A stretch of 64,000 nucleotides of DNA from Pachyseris speciosa (GCA_016490735.1 JAEMWC010000625.1:297001-361000); one strand, 5' to 3'; positions 9,500 to 21,453 are shown, counted from the first letter of the stretch. Numbers and translations: made by a program. Notes: generated from the letters alone by a model not told the origin.

Positions 9500-9774
9500 C
9501 GCCGCACCATCTTCGCGGTTTGAAAGTTGGATTACAACTGAACAAAACTGTTAATAACACGACATTTATCGGGCCAAGAGGGCCAAGAGAGCCAAGAGGG
9601 CCATTTTTAGCTGTGTTTTCGCTGCGATCGCGCTTTGAGTCAGATATCAAGCCATGTTTAGCATATCAAACTGTATTCATTTTCAAACCATATACAATCT
9701 TTCGGCAAAATTCTACGAGAAAACTATGTCGAGGAAGAAACTATATACAATTGAATTACAATTTATCAAAAATC
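9500..9774. other. Non-coding spacer with a 9-bp tandem repeat
   Basis: Between the ATPase and the polymerase stop. It contains about 3.5 copies of GGCCAAGAG at 9571-9603. The open frames here (both strands) look like chance products of that repeat. Nothing else recognised. Confidence 0.5.
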
Positions 9775-10524
9775 TCAAATTTCGAGCGGAACGGTAGTAG
9801 CGCCATCCGCCAACACTTTCCTTTTTGGGTAGAAGTAGGAAAAACCATCTCGAACTTGTTCATAAGTATACATGCTATTGTTGATTACCCTAAAACCCTT
9901 GTTCATTCCTGCACTACTTTGTTTGGTCAGCAGAACATTCAGATATTTTTCTCTGGTAATGTCATTTGTTTTCTTGTTCACGCCTTTACAACTGAATTTA
10001 TCGTAGGCACCAAAGCAATAATACGTCTTGCTACTTAACCCAATAATTCCCTCCCCCGACCACTCTTCTTTAAAAAGACCGGGTGTCCTCTTATCATAAG
10101 CTTTGTTTTCGGCAGTGTCAGTGCGGGGAAACCAGTTACACTTGTCTTGTTGAAATCTCCCTTTCAGTTGTGTCTTCACTAAGCTCTCTACGCTATCCCC
10201 AGCAATGGCGATATAGGCGCTATCTGTGTCCATTTCACAGTACTGGAAATCACTACGATCAAGATAGTTAACCATGAAATCAAAATAAAACTGTAACATT
10301 CTTAGCTTAGCGTATTGATACACGAAAAAGCCTATTTGCATCGGTAGATTCAACTTGATGGTTTTCTTGCACGATTGAACTTCATAAGTGTTCTCGTCTA
10401 TGGAGTCAAGCTGTCTGAAGAAGGGTTTGTTGATAAGTCTTGAAGCTTTGGTTTCTTCGCAAAACTTGACTTCTCTGTGCCGTTCTTGATCCGTAATGGT
10501 CTTGCCATAACTCGAATTGCCAAC

Positions 10525-10606
10525 CTACAACATCATAAAATAACACATGAGACAGATATAACCAATAAAACAAACAAATACCTTGCTCAAATGGATTCAT
10601 ACTTAC
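10525..10606 (-). other. Spliceosomal intron in the Polinton polymerase gene
   Basis: 82-bp GTAAGT...TTGTAG intron with a TTTTAT-rich 3' end. Removal joins ADTMKL to VGNSSYGK and restores polymerase motif B in frame. Without splicing the frame runs into unrelated residues and misses the catalytic block. Confidence 0.85.
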
Positions 10607-13600
10607 CAATTTCATCGTATCTGCGATGATGGCCTTGTTGGGATCGACATCTCCAGCCCGTCTTGCATTCGAGACAGCCTCTCCAAAGGGTTGGAAGCAG
10701 GGAATGGGTGTGTATTCAACCACTTGGTAGATGTGGGTCACCTCCAGTCCGTGCTCCAAGTACCATTTAATTAGAGGTGTAGCCAACAGAATCTTCTCCC
10801 CAAAGTAGCTACCGATCAAACTCCTTCGGGGTTGAGGCATAATGTTTTGTTTCTCGGCAAACGCTTTCATGTATTCCCCAATGTCATCTCGAGATATTTC
10901 TGTGTTTTTAAAAATGGGGCACATCTCTGCAAACATGGGTTTCAGATGGTCTGGTACCCGAATGTCACACTCCACAACTCCAAAGAGAGACTCGTTTCTG
11001 ATAGCGCTTAGGATCTGAGCTTCCGTTAGGGTCTTGTTATGATCCAGGGGGCGGCTAAACTTGGATGTAAGAAAGTGCTGAACTTGTGAGTTTGTCTTCT
11101 TGAGTCGACGCCACTGGCACCCCCACATTTCAACGAGATGGTACCCCTGAGCTTTGATGTATTTGGAATTAGCTTTGGTCTCTTCCAGTAATTCTTTCAT
11201 GGGTTTCTTTCTTTTTTCATTGACTTCTTTTCCTTTGGTAAGATGACAGTTATGCCCATGCCACCAGCAACCATGGAATTGAAAGACTGTTTGAGAAGGG
11301 CCGCGAAAGCCATCCACTGGAAGTCTCCGCCCCCCGATGCGTTTTTCTGTATCGTTCATTTGGTGTCGAATGTGAATTCCCCGATTTTGAGCCTCCCATT
11401 CTAACCATTCCGTTGCCATCTTTGAGGAACTTTCTTTCTCGAACCCCGTTTCCTCCCTTCGTCTCGTAAACGATCCGGTAGGCATGTTTTGCATGATGGC
11501 CCATAGATACAATGCATTAGCATCGTATCCCACAATCTTTTGGCAGGGTTTTGGTTCTTTTCCCTTATTTAGCATCTCTTTTTCTCTGATTTTGGTCTTT
11601 CCAGCTTCATGGTACCGGTGGAAGATGATACTAGGAACACCCACCATATTTTTCTTGAAGAGGTAGTAGAGATCTTTGTTTTTCTCGTCAAATAAGGAGA
11701 AGAAGATACCAGGTTCCAGAGTTGTGAAAAGGTAAGTTAAGGTCACACCGGGGATAGAGATGCCTTGCCTCAGCATGTCGATATTCTTGTTTTTCCAAAA
11801 CACACACATCTTTTCCAGGGCATCACAGAAGGGTTGGACATCTAGGTTGTTATACCATATCAGGAAATCTTTAAATGTTTGCATGCTGTTGTCAGACTAT
11901 ACTTTTTGGCAGTACTGGTAGTCTTCATCGGAAATATTGGAATTCGTGAGGGATGAGAAGAAGGCTTCATGGGGTGGAAGATAGGTTTGATTTAACTTGT
12001 GCAGCGAGTCCATCCAATCATAGGGGAAGAAGCCTTTGGTTTGAGGACACTCGTAGGCTTTAAGAAACTTGTCGTAGCTGAATTCAGGAGCCAGGAAATT
12101 GGTGACATCTAGGAAGCGTAGGTGTGCCGTCTTCAAGCACATGAAGTTGTTGTTACGTTTCACAGTGAATTGAATTTGTTCATTCTCGACCAGGACTGGA
12201 AAGAGGAACTCTTTGAATGCGTTTAAATCATATTTTCCCGAGTTGAAACCAAGAACCGGTAGCTCTTTTAAGTATTCCTCAAATCTATCTCTCAGTTTCT
12301 TCAAGGGGTGTTCCTTCTTCTTGTCAGGTTCATGGCTTGTCACTTCTGGCTTATCATCCATATTCTCTTGATCAACGTCACTCTGGTCCTCGCGTTCTCG
12401 ATCTAACGCCCAATAAAATGATGGACCTTGCTCTTCCACCTCATCTTCTAGGAAAGCACGATCTTCCTCGGTTTCAGATTCTATGTCTTCTTCATCTTCA
12501 TCATCATCGGTCTCCATCAGATCTTATCCTTCATCTTCACGATCGTTTTGAGCACTCGGGTCTGTGGATGGACTGGGACCGGTTTGTTTCAGTTGCTCTA
12601 GCTTTTCGTAAATCGCCCCAAACAGAAATACATACTCTTCTTTCAATCGGCGATAACTTTCCTTACTGATTTCCACTAGGTAGTCAACCATCTGTTTGAC
12701 AAGTTGTTTTGAATCCCCACCAGACACGAAACACTTTGGTTGATCGTAGCCTGGTACGTTAGACGAGACACTGACGCTCAATGGAATATGCTTGGCATTC
12801 CAAGAAAGTTTTTCCGTATCGTTAAGACCAGTCTGACGATTAAACATACATTCAAAGTCAAAGGTGGCTCTGTATGGGAAGAACTTGAGATGGTCAGGAA
12901 TGGTGAAACCTTCATCCTCTAACAGCTCAAAGATGGTCCGTGGCGTCTTGTACGCACCTCCAGGAAACTGAAAATGAACTTTCGCTTCGCAAGTCTTCTC
13001 GTGCCGATGAAGCATCCCTACATGTTTCCAGAATTTTCCGCATCGAGAGCAGCAGTAAGATTTCGCGTACTTTTTTATATCCTTGATGAAGGAGAAGTGG
13101 TGCTGATAAAGGTTGATATACAGCGTACTCGGGTAGTGACAAAGCGAGCGATGAATCAATTGAGCCGCGATATCAGGTTTGGTATCATCATCTTTATTCT
13201 CCGTGTTATCTTCCTCTTCCCCATCGGGTTTTGTGGGCTCCAGAGAATAGACAAAGATGTTGACTTCATAGAGGTGTTCAAGCTCGGGCAGTTCTTTGAG
13301 CTTTACACCACAAAACTTCTTTTTGTCGGGTCGCGTTTCTCGATACTGTTCGTAGTAATGCTTGGCATCCCGCTCTATATTCTTCGGGTGACAACCGTTA
13401 TGGAGAGCGAGGGCCCGATTGTCACTGTAAGGTTTTCCTGTATTGTGATTTCGATCCAAGGCAACCAAACCACGGTTTTCAGCCATGTAGTCAGGCAAAT
13501 CCGTTCCTCGCCCTATAGGATGCACTCGGAGCTTGGTGACGAAAAACGTCACATTGGTCACGGTATCAACAACCCATTTGGAGTTGGGGCGTCGTTGTCG

Positions 13601-14052
13601 TACCCATTCTAAGACATCGAGATTTTCCAGTGCTTGTCGGACTTGCTGAAGATCAGCTGCCGTTACAATCTGAAAGGGCGCTTCAAAGACTTGTTCGTTA
13701 TTCCGAGAGGCATAATAATATTGTAGTTCGCCAGTCTCGTTGTTTCTAAGGATAAACCCAAAGGACACGTTCATTTTAAATACGGTGGACTGGTCAGCAA
13801 AAATCGCATCAAGGTGGTTGATAAGCTCTTGAGGCTGAAGGGAGATCAGGCGATAATTGTACCAGTCAAGGAGACGGTTTTGACGGTTGAATCGTGTTCT
13901 GATTTGATGCCAATGGCGACCGTACTCGGAAATAAGATTTTGGTGTTCCACGGGCAGATGATCAGTCATGTTTCTGGGGTCTTCTTGCCAGCTAGAACTT
14001 GAAGTTACTGTTTTCTCGATCGGGTATGGCTTCCTTTTCTTAGGATCGGGTC

Positions 14053-14325
14053 CTGAAATCGTTCACAACATTGATTAATCCCTCCCATTAAAACAGAACT
14101 GAATTATTATTGTGTTGTTGTAGCTCAAATTTGCATACAGTTAATCCTTTACCCAAAGACATTATTCCACTTCACTTGTTTCATCCTACATTTATATACG
14201 AATCATCCCGTGAACAAAGGGTAACAAAAGATGTGTTCAAACATGCCCTACCATTTCTTCTAAAATTAACATACGACTTGTCCTATTCGCTAAAGATATA
14301 TTTTAAACATTTGAGAGAGATCTAC
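14053..14325 (-). other. Spliceosomal intron between zinc-finger exon and polymerase exon
   Basis: 273-bp intron, donor CAG|GTAGAT and acceptor TTTCAG. Joins REDESG to PDPKKRK in frame. Two further short introns of the same gene lie at 14663-14739 and 14803-14899, each GT-AG and in frame. Confidence 0.75.
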
Positions 14326-15022
14326 CTGATTCATCTTCGCGTGGTCGTTTTGTGGCCAGAGAAGAGGGTTTAGTGTGGGCTGTTTTCTGATGCGCTCGGA
14401 ATGGAGCCAGATTTTGAAAGACTTCTCCGCAGGTAGTACACTTGTATTCCCGCTGAGCCGCTCGGCGTTCGTGAACTTGTTTCTCGTGACGTTTTAGATC
14501 CGATTTGCGATGAAATGATTTTTCACATTTGGAGCATTGATGTTCTTTCTCTTTCAAATGAGTCCCTTGATGGCGTTTCAGAGCGTCTCCACGCGTGAAG
14601 ACTTTGCCACAGGTTTCACATCCATGACGAGACTTTTTAGTGAGACTATTATCTGCATCATCCTACAAAATTATAAAACAAACCATATAAACGCCTTAAC
14701 AAACTCGGTAACTAATTAAAAGTCATACTTGAAACGTACCTCTGCTAGTCGTTTGCTGCCAGTGCCACATTGTTGATAGTTCGAACAAGGTTCTTGCGGA
14801 TCCTACAGACATTAGGTTTTATTAATAACCATCATAATGACAAACCATGAAATCATCCAAAAGTGTTTCACAACCTATAAAGGATCAAAGAGCACATACC
14901 TGTGGTTCAAACTCTTTCACCCAATCATCCCACGGCTCAAACACTTCCGAAGGAATGTCCTGATCTTCCAAAGCGGTAAACTGGTTGAAAGCCATGACTG
15001 CTACTCAAACTCGTACTACCGA

Positions 15023-15631
15023 AGGTTTGTGAATGATGTGTTTGGCAGAGAACGCGCTTTTATGGGTTCGAAAACAATAGAGTTTTCAATTAACCATTAT
15101 CACATTAATAACGTGACGACTACCGTCTTTGTAGAGTTAAAAAAAGTACAATAGACAAAATACAACATACACCATGATTGGCTCGTGTAGAATCTCTATT
15201 ATATGTTCAAAATAAAAACGCGCTTTTTGTTGGTAGCGTCAACCTTGCTTTCCGCTCCGTTAGTCACTAATTATTCGAAAACAATAGAGTTTTCAATTAA
15301 CCATTATCACATTAATAACGTGACGACTACCGTCTTTGTAGAGTTAAAAAAAATAACTTTAGCAAACATCAGCGAGAGGTTGCGAAGGAAGTCATCCACT
15401 GTCTCTGTTTTGAAAAGGAATACATCCGCTATTAGTGTGCGAAGGAATTCATCCACTATCTCTGTAAAGGAATACATCCACTGTTATTATCCTAAGGAAT
15501 TCATCCACTGTCTCTGTTGTGTAAAGGAATACATCCACTATAATTACGTCATCGACATTAATGTATTCCACCGCAAATTTAATGAGAAACCACCGCAAAA
15601 AAACGGAGTCTCCGGTGCCTAATACACTACT
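15023..15631 (-). repeat. Right terminal inverted repeat of the Polinton, with internal duplication
   Basis: Matches 899-1310 in reverse complement, but is about 200 bp longer. The block TTCAATTAACCATTATCAC...GTAGAGTTAAAAAAA occurs twice (15068-15147 and 15273-15352) with about 125 bp of extra DNA between. The outermost 280 bp align well with the left repeat. Confidence 0.9.
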
Positions 15632-15637
15632 AGTGTG
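15632..15637. repeat. Right target-site duplication of the Polinton (AGTGTG)
   Basis: Exact copy of 893-898. Removing the Polinton and one copy restores the endonuclease block GGDFNVT followed by the downstream half. Confidence 0.9.
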
Positions 15638-16091
15638 ACATTGAAGTCTCCCCCGAAAATTATTCTATGCTCTTCGTCAACAACGAAATCTTCAATTTTC
15701 TTATTTAAAGTGTCAAAAAATTGGCATTGGTCCTGGACCTTGTTGGGAGCATAAATATTGACGAACAAGAACATCGAGCCTCAGCTTCCATTATAATTGA
15801 GCGGCCTTCACTATCTAAATTAACAGATTTTATACTCAAGTCAAGGTCACTTCTCACTAAAATCATCACCCCACAACTGTGATTAGAACCGTGTGCAAAA
15901 AGAAGCTTACCTTAACATTGCGTCCTCCAGATATCTTCAACGTCCACAGTGCTATACGTTTCTTGAAGGAAAATGATATCGTACTTTCGCTCATTAAGCC
16001 AGGTGAACAGGGCTTTCCTTTTTGTTGCAGAACGAATCCCTCGAGCATTTAGAGAAAGTAATTTAAAATTTATATATTCGGAATGGGACAT
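15638..16091 (-). pseudogene. L1/Tx1-like LINE ORF2 N-terminus (APE endonuclease)
   Basis: Starts MSHSEYINFKLLSLNARGIR at 16091. It carries the APE endonuclease blocks LSLNARGIR (Asn), DIIFLQET (Glu) and IIFGGDFNV (Asp-x-Asn), plus VNIYAPN. Two or more frameshifts lie between 15960 and 15780. The downstream half is at 1-892, beyond the Polinton. Confidence 0.8.
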
Positions 16092-16429
16092 TTAAAACCA
16101 GTTGTATATACGATTAACTCGCATTGCAGCTGCGTATAAATTAATATGTGTTAACGATTGAGGCCACAAGAGGTTTCTATACAATACCATAAGACATATT
16201 AAACAAATGACAAAACACATAATGGACATTACACAACAGTGTTTTACACAGAGAGAATAAATGGCAGCGGAGTAATTAACACCTAAAGCTGCCTCGGAGA
16301 TTGGAACAATTGTTCGGGTCTAAACGATCTTACGCAATCTTCCCGTGACAAAATAACACATGATCAATTACATAAATATTTATCTGTAGAGAAACTGTTT
16401 CTGAAAAAAAAATCTAAATGCTCATCAAT

Positions 16430-17324
16430 CTACAGGGGAACAAACTGTCCGTCAATAAACAATTTATCAGGCTCGGGTTTGCTGAAAAACGCTATCTTTC
16501 CTTCTTCCCTGGCTTTCTTTAGCCTTGGCCACTGCTTTTTCCTTCTCTCACTAATTTCCTTGGGAAGATCCGAGTAAACCTTTACATCAGTATTGCCTTC
16601 CAGCTCACGCGCTCGCTCGTCTAAGAACCAGCTCGCGTTCTGGAAATCTCAAGAAACGAACGATGACTGGCCTCGTCTCTCCCGCCTTCTTCTTGCCAAT
16701 TCGATGAGTTCTTTGGAATTCGATATTCTCTGCGTTTTCCACATCCAGCTCTTCCTTGAGAAAATTGCGCATCACGCCAAATGTATTCTCGGCACCAGTA
16801 GTAGATTCGGGGATTCCAAAGAAACGCAAGTTTTCTCTCCTATTGTATACCTCTTGGTACAGCAATTTATCTTCAAGGTCTTTGATTTTATCTTCACTCT
16901 CCTTGTCTTTCTTCTTTAGCCCCTCGATTTCTGCGTTTTCGAACTCCAAAGCCTTGTCAAATTCTTTCGTCCCCTCTTCAATCATTCTCCACTTCTCGTT
17001 CAACTTATTCAGTTCAGTGTAAAGGCTGCTAACCGACCTCTCCAAATCAGAAAAACGCTCAAATATACCTTCGAGTCTCTGTAGTCTGTTTTCGACGCTT
17101 GCAAGTGTTTCGCAGATCATTTCGAGTTGCGAAGCAATCCTTTCTGTCATCTTCACCGCTTCCAGCACTTGGACGTCTTCGCCTTCGTCACTTACTGTGT
17201 TTATATCTGGATCGGAACGTGGGCTACTGCAGACCTTTTTCCCTTCTGGAGAGGAAGTATCGCTATCAAAGCTTAATCTCGTTTTGCGTTTATAGCATTG
17301 GGCCATAGACATGGCCATGGACAT
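16430..17324 (-). pseudogene. L1-like LINE ORF1 (RNA-binding protein), one frameshift
   Basis: L1 ORF1-type protein: a Ser-rich N-terminus, a coiled coil (VENRLQRLEGIFERFSDLER to about residue 140), then the RRM-like block YNRRENLRFFGIPE and RTHRIGKKKAGETRPVIVRF. A frame break near 16610 separates this from the C-terminal block ending KLFIDGQFVP at 16430. The family coats LINE RNA as a trimer and escorts it to the nucleus. It precedes the endonuclease gene on the same strand with a ~340-bp gap, as in a bicistronic LINE. Confidence 0.82.
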
Positions 17325-17344
17325 GAAAATTTTGAAATTTCGAC

Positions 17345-19051
17345 GAAAACAGTACGGGAGTGAAACACGTACGTCTTCACTCGCACATGGTCGCCCCAGT
17401 CTCCCAGGATGTTAATGGCCCTTGAGAATTATACTTTGGATGTGCAGTACAAAAAAGGAGAACTAATGTGGATATCTGATGCTCTTAGTCGAGCGTACCG
17501 AAACACAACCGAGTCATCCCGTCATGACACAGGTCTGGTCTGCGCGTTTGAAACGATTGACCACTCGGAAAACCTCGCCATTGCACCGTACAGGATTACC
17601 GAGTTCAGATTGGAGACAGCAAAAGATCCGGTCTTGCAAAGTCTTATCGCAACCATAAGAAGTGGATGGGCGCCCTCATAGAAACAGTGTAACCGCGAAT
17701 TAACACCGTACTATGACAAGAGAAGCGAATTGGTAGAAGACAACGGACTAGTCTTCCTGGGCGAACGGCTGGTAGTACCTACATCCATGAGGAAAGAAAT
17801 GTTGAAACAAATTCACAAATCGCACATTGGCATCGAAGGATGTCTGCGGCGCGTCAGAGAAGTACTATATTGGCCCCTCATGAATGCCGAAGTAAGGGAT
17901 TTCATTACCAAGTGTTCCATCTGCCAAGCCCAAAAGCCAGAGCAATGCCGCGAGCCCATGCAACCTTATCCAGTCCCATCTCGGCCATGGTCGATTCTTG
18001 GTGCAGACATATTTGAACTGGGACAGCAACAATCTTTTATTCTAGTGGATTGCCGGAGCGGTTTCTTCGAAGTCCAGGAAGTTAAGGAGGCTACGTCTAT
18101 GAGAATCATTACTGCATGCAAAGTCCAGTTTTCGCGACATGGGATACCAGACGTGCTTCTAACCGATAACGAAACTCAGTTTACATCATCGGCATTCAGC
18201 GGATTTGCGAAGGAGTGGCAATTTGAGCATCGGACTTCGAGTCCCTACTACCCCCAGTCAAATGGTCGTGCTGAAAACACTGTGAAGACTTGCAAGAGCT
18301 TAATGAAGAAAGCGAAAACAGATGGGCAGGATCCCCTGCTAGCACTCCTAGATTGGCGTAACACCCCAACAGAAGGCATTGGAACATCGCCAGTGCAGAG
18401 GTTAATGGGACGCAGAGGTTAATGGGACTCGAACTTTGCTGCCCACACATGAAAATCTCCTGATTCACCCATCTGACAAAGAACACCGCCGCCAAACTAT
18501 CCGATCGCAAGTCAAGACAAGTGCGCCAGTACAACAAGAAGTGTCGCCCATTAGAACCTTTGAAATGTGGTCAGACTATCCGAATGAGACTTCCTGGGAG
18601 GCAAGAATGGACCCTGGGGACTTGCACCCGAGTTCTGAAGAATAGGTCGTATGAAGTAGAAGTATGCGGTAGGCACTACCGTCGCAACCGTCGACAATTG
18701 CGACTGACGCCTGAAATGCCCCCTCCATTGAATCCAGTATACCGTGAGCCTGAGCAACTGGAATTCAATCAAAACCCTACAGAAGCGGAGACTGGTCCTT
18801 CCCTTTCGGATCCAAGGCCCCACCCTGTAACTGCAACCGGAACCGAGTTTCAGCCACCGGACGCTGACACAGGACCGGAGAAAGAGCCACTGGAGATGCA
18901 TCCGCGCCGATCGGACCGCAGAAGGCTACCACCTGTTTGGCATCAGGATTACCAAATGTACTGAGACTCACATGAACACTGAGCGTTTGAACCTGTTTTT
19001 ATTTATTTGTTTGGTCGTGTTTAGGATAGTAATCTTATATAAGGAGGGAGA
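17345..19051 (+). pseudogene. Ty3/gypsy pol fragment: RNase H end, integrase; 5' truncated
   Basis: Opens in the end of RNase H (ENYTLDVQYKKGELMWISDA, then ALSRAY). Integrase follows: zinc-binding HKSHIGIEGCLRRVREVLYW and CSICQAQKPEQC, then catalytic LGADIFEL, LTDNETQFTSS and SNGRAENTVK. Breaks occur near 17681 (stop), 18415 (small duplication and shift) and 18640. The last frame (to 18964) is the Pro- and charge-rich tail. Gag, protease and reverse transcriptase are missing, so this is a partial copy that ends at its 3' LTR. Confidence 0.82.
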
Positions 19052-19259
19052 TGTCGCGATGTTGCGTTACTCTGCCACGTGCTCTCAATCACGAGTTTTA
19101 TGTTGTATGATTGCATAACCATATCGAGTGACTTACGGGTGTCATATTGCTAGGAGGATCGTATTGATTCGGTTGGCACGGTTCTTGCTGATTTAGAATT
19201 AAAGTCTTTTTTTATACTCGCCTATTACTGTCGAGTTTTGATGGTTACTTATCGCGACA
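19052..19259 (+). repeat. 3' LTR of the truncated Ty3/gypsy element
   Basis: About 208 bp, beginning TGTCGCGAT and ending ATCGCGACA, a perfect 9-bp inverted pair with TG...CA ends. A polypurine tract AAGGAGGGAGA (19041-19051) directly precedes it. The 5' LTR is absent from the window. Confidence 0.75.
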
Positions 19260-19453
19260 CTTCTTGTCAGGTACGAAGCTAATAGCTGTGTAAGCCATAT
19301 AGTAATACATGAGTGGTTGTTTCTACAATAAATTATCCTCTTTTGTACCGTGTCTTGAATTTCCAAACTATTCATGGAATTTAGGAAGTAAGATTCGCGC
19401 TCTTATAACTTAATTTAATTAAGCTTAAATCAAATCGTGGAAGACAGCTTTTA
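19260..19453. other. AT-rich spacer, possible intron of the transposase gene
   Basis: No gene. It ends in a pyrimidine tract and CAG just before the first recognisable transposase exon near 19475, so it may be the tail of an intron into which the gypsy fragment inserted. Confidence 0.35.
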
Positions 19454-20890
19454 ATGTGCTCTTCGTCTTCTTCAGGGAGGACTAGCGATGAAGCAAATGA
19501 TCCTGATTGTATTCCAAACTTGGCCATGGGCTATGGTGACGATAGCTTGGCTCTTAAATTATCTTTGAAGAAAAAAGCGCGGAACGAACGCAGACTTCGT
19601 AGGTCCCAAGCTAAGGATGACAAAAATATAAAACTATCCAGTGAAGAAGAAACCGGAGATCTGAGGTCGAAAGTGGATGAAATAAACTTCAATTTTGATC
19701 AAGATACAAAAGCCGGCGAAGGTAAAGGCGAATCATGGAAACTGTTCACATATAAAAATAACACAATTGCTTACAGAATACTAAGATATGGATTATGTCA
19801 TAGATGACGATAATCAAAATGTCATGCATGAAATCAATCAATCAATCAAGTTAAAATGTATTGTTTAAAGCGCTGATTAATGCAGCAAAATCTTTTAATT
19901 TTCAAATTTTACAGTAGCATAATTTCAGACATTTTCTTATGGATGATTCTTTATTATGAGTGGGTTTTGTGATTTTAATTCTCCCCACTTTTTCTGTTGT
20001 CCCTTTCTTTAGAAAAGGAAGACACTAAGAGGCGTAATCCTGGTGATCTAATCCAGAAATATCAAGCACTGAAAGAAGAAAAGGAGTCTCTTAATGGAGA
20101 GGTTGAAAGAATCCGGAAAGAAACCGAAAGAAAAATCTCCGATTTAACCATAAAACACCTAGCACAGAAAGAGGAGGCTAAGTCTTTTTATGGAGAACTT
20201 AAAAGACTCCAGGAAGAAAACAGAACCCTGGAAGCTGAACTGGAAAGAGTACAATTTGGAGATCAGTTTCTGAATGAAGGGGACACATCTTTCAAAACTA
20301 ATTTTTTTTACTGGATTTCCTACCTATGAATTATTTAGTTTAGTGGTTACATTTTGTTCATCAGTATTGCCAGTTTCAAAAAAGCTTTCACCTGCCAATG
20401 TGTTGCTTTTGATAAGGATGAAGATCAGACTGAACCAATATTTGGCTTACAGATTTAACATATGCGCATCTGCTGTTTCTAAACTGTTAAACGCTGGCCT
20501 GCCTGCAGTGGCACAAAAACTGTCTTTTTTAGTTAGATTGCCAGCTAAAGAGGAAGTTAATCGAGTATTACCTTCCATTTTTAAACCCTCCTTTAGAAAA
20601 TGTAGAGCACTGCATTGAAGTTTTCTGTGAACGTGCACGAAACTTGACATTAAGAGCCTTAACATGGTCGAACTATAAGCATCACAATACGATTAAGATA
20701 CTGGTTGGGATCTCCCCCACTGGTGCTGTATCTTTTATTTCTAATGCTTTCGGGGAAGGGCGTCTGACAAACTAATAACACAGAAATCTGGTTTTCTCAA
20801 CAACCTGGAGTATATCAAATGAAGAATGATCCTCGCAGTTGTGAACGTAATTTATGCAATTGCGAAAAGAAGCCTGAAAAAAAAAATTCA

Positions 20891-20943
20891 GGACTTCAAC
20901 GGGGTTTGAACCCGTGACCTCGCGATTACCGGTGCGACGCTCC

Positions 20944-20964
<21 letters not shown>
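20891..20964 (-). tRNA. tRNA-Thr-like sequence (pseudo-tRNA), copy 2a
   Basis: 74 nt, acceptor GGCTTCA/TGAAGTC, A box TAGCTCAGTTGG and B box GGTTCAAACCC. GAGC of the D stem is followed by GTCGC rather than ATCGC as in arrays 1 and 3. Confidence 0.4.
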
Positions 20965-20979
<15 letters not shown>

Positions 20980-21142
20980 AGGTCAATTGTGGGTTCATAT
21001 GATCCCGTGAAAGAAATGAGTGTGAATGATATATGAAATGAATCATATATGAACTGCGGAAATGAAATCAAATGAAGAATGATCCTCGCAGTTGTGAACG
21101 CAATTAATGCAATTGCGAAAAGAAGCCTGAAAAAAAAATTCA

Positions 21143-21216
21143 GGACTTCAACGGGGTTTGAACCCGTGACCTCGCGATTACCGGTGCGACGCTCCAACCA
21201 ACTGGGCTATGAAGCC
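21143..21216 (-). tRNA. tRNA-Thr-like sequence (pseudo-tRNA), copy 2b
   Basis: As 2a, but with TAGCCCAGTTGG in the A box, a change that breaks the D stem. The same change occurs in copy 2d, so 2b and 2d are partners in the palindrome. Confidence 0.35.
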
Positions 21217-21364
21217 ACTGACGTTGGGAGCAGGTCAATTGTGGGTTCATATGATCCCGCGAAAGAAATGAGTGTGAATGATATATGCAGTTCATATATG
21301 ATTCATTTCATGTATCATTCACACTCATTTCTTTCACGGGATCATATGAACCCACAATTGATCT

Positions 21365-21379
<15 letters not shown>

Positions 21380-21400
<21 letters not shown>

Positions 21401-21453
21401 GGAGCGTCGCACCGGTAATCGCGAGGTCACGGGTTCGAACCCCGTTGAAGTCC
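21380..21453 (+). tRNA. tRNA-Thr-like sequence (pseudo-tRNA), copy 2c
   Basis: Best-preserved unit of array 2: A box TAGCTCAGTTGG, consensus B box GGTTCGAACCC and an intact acceptor stem. Confidence 0.45.

Larger units (their letters stand above)
9775..14995 (-). pseudogene. POLB: Polinton protein-primed DNA polymerase B with N-terminal zinc fingers; five exons, two in-frame stops
   Basis: Exons inferred from GT-AG sites and frame: 14995-14900, 14802-14740, 14662-14326, 14052-10607, 10524-9775; the summed length is a multiple of three (1564 codons). Exon 3 holds three C2H2 fingers (CETCGKVF, CSKCEKSF, CTTCGEVF). The main exon has the exonuclease motif ATFDFECMF, second exonuclease block GFNSGKYDLN, a FQFHGCWWHGHNC insert, and polymerase motif A GYDANALYLW. 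The last intron interrupts just before motif B GNSSYGK; motif C is YCEMDTDSAY. TAA at 12524-12526 and TAG at 11897-11899 break the otherwise continuous main exon. The enzyme would replicate the element by protein priming in the nucleus. Confidence 0.88.
899..15631. mobile_element. Polinton/Maverick DNA transposon, nearly complete, decayed
   Basis: 14,733-bp element bounded by inverted repeats that start AGTAGTGTATTAGGCACC and by the duplication AGTGTG. Plus-strand genes in order: two small unknown ORFs, integrase with chromodomain, penton-like protein, basic pVI-like protein, major capsid protein, adenain-like protease. Minus-strand genes in order from the right end: polymerase B with zinc fingers, packaging ATPase, small basic protein, conserved unknown protein. 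This is the standard Polinton set. Two in-frame stops in integrase, two in polymerase, frameshifts in two small genes and a repeat array in the protease show it can no longer move by itself. It sits inside a LINE endonuclease gene. Confidence 0.95.

Noticed and set aside
9520..10038. 172-codon plus-strand frame with GPRGPREPRG, resembling collagen
   Set aside because: It arises from the 9-bp GGCCAAGAG tandem repeat and then runs antisense to the polymerase exon; a shadow, not a gene.
12974..13612. 212-codon plus-strand frame
   Set aside because: Lies wholly antisense to the conserved polymerase exon; composition is that of a shadow frame.
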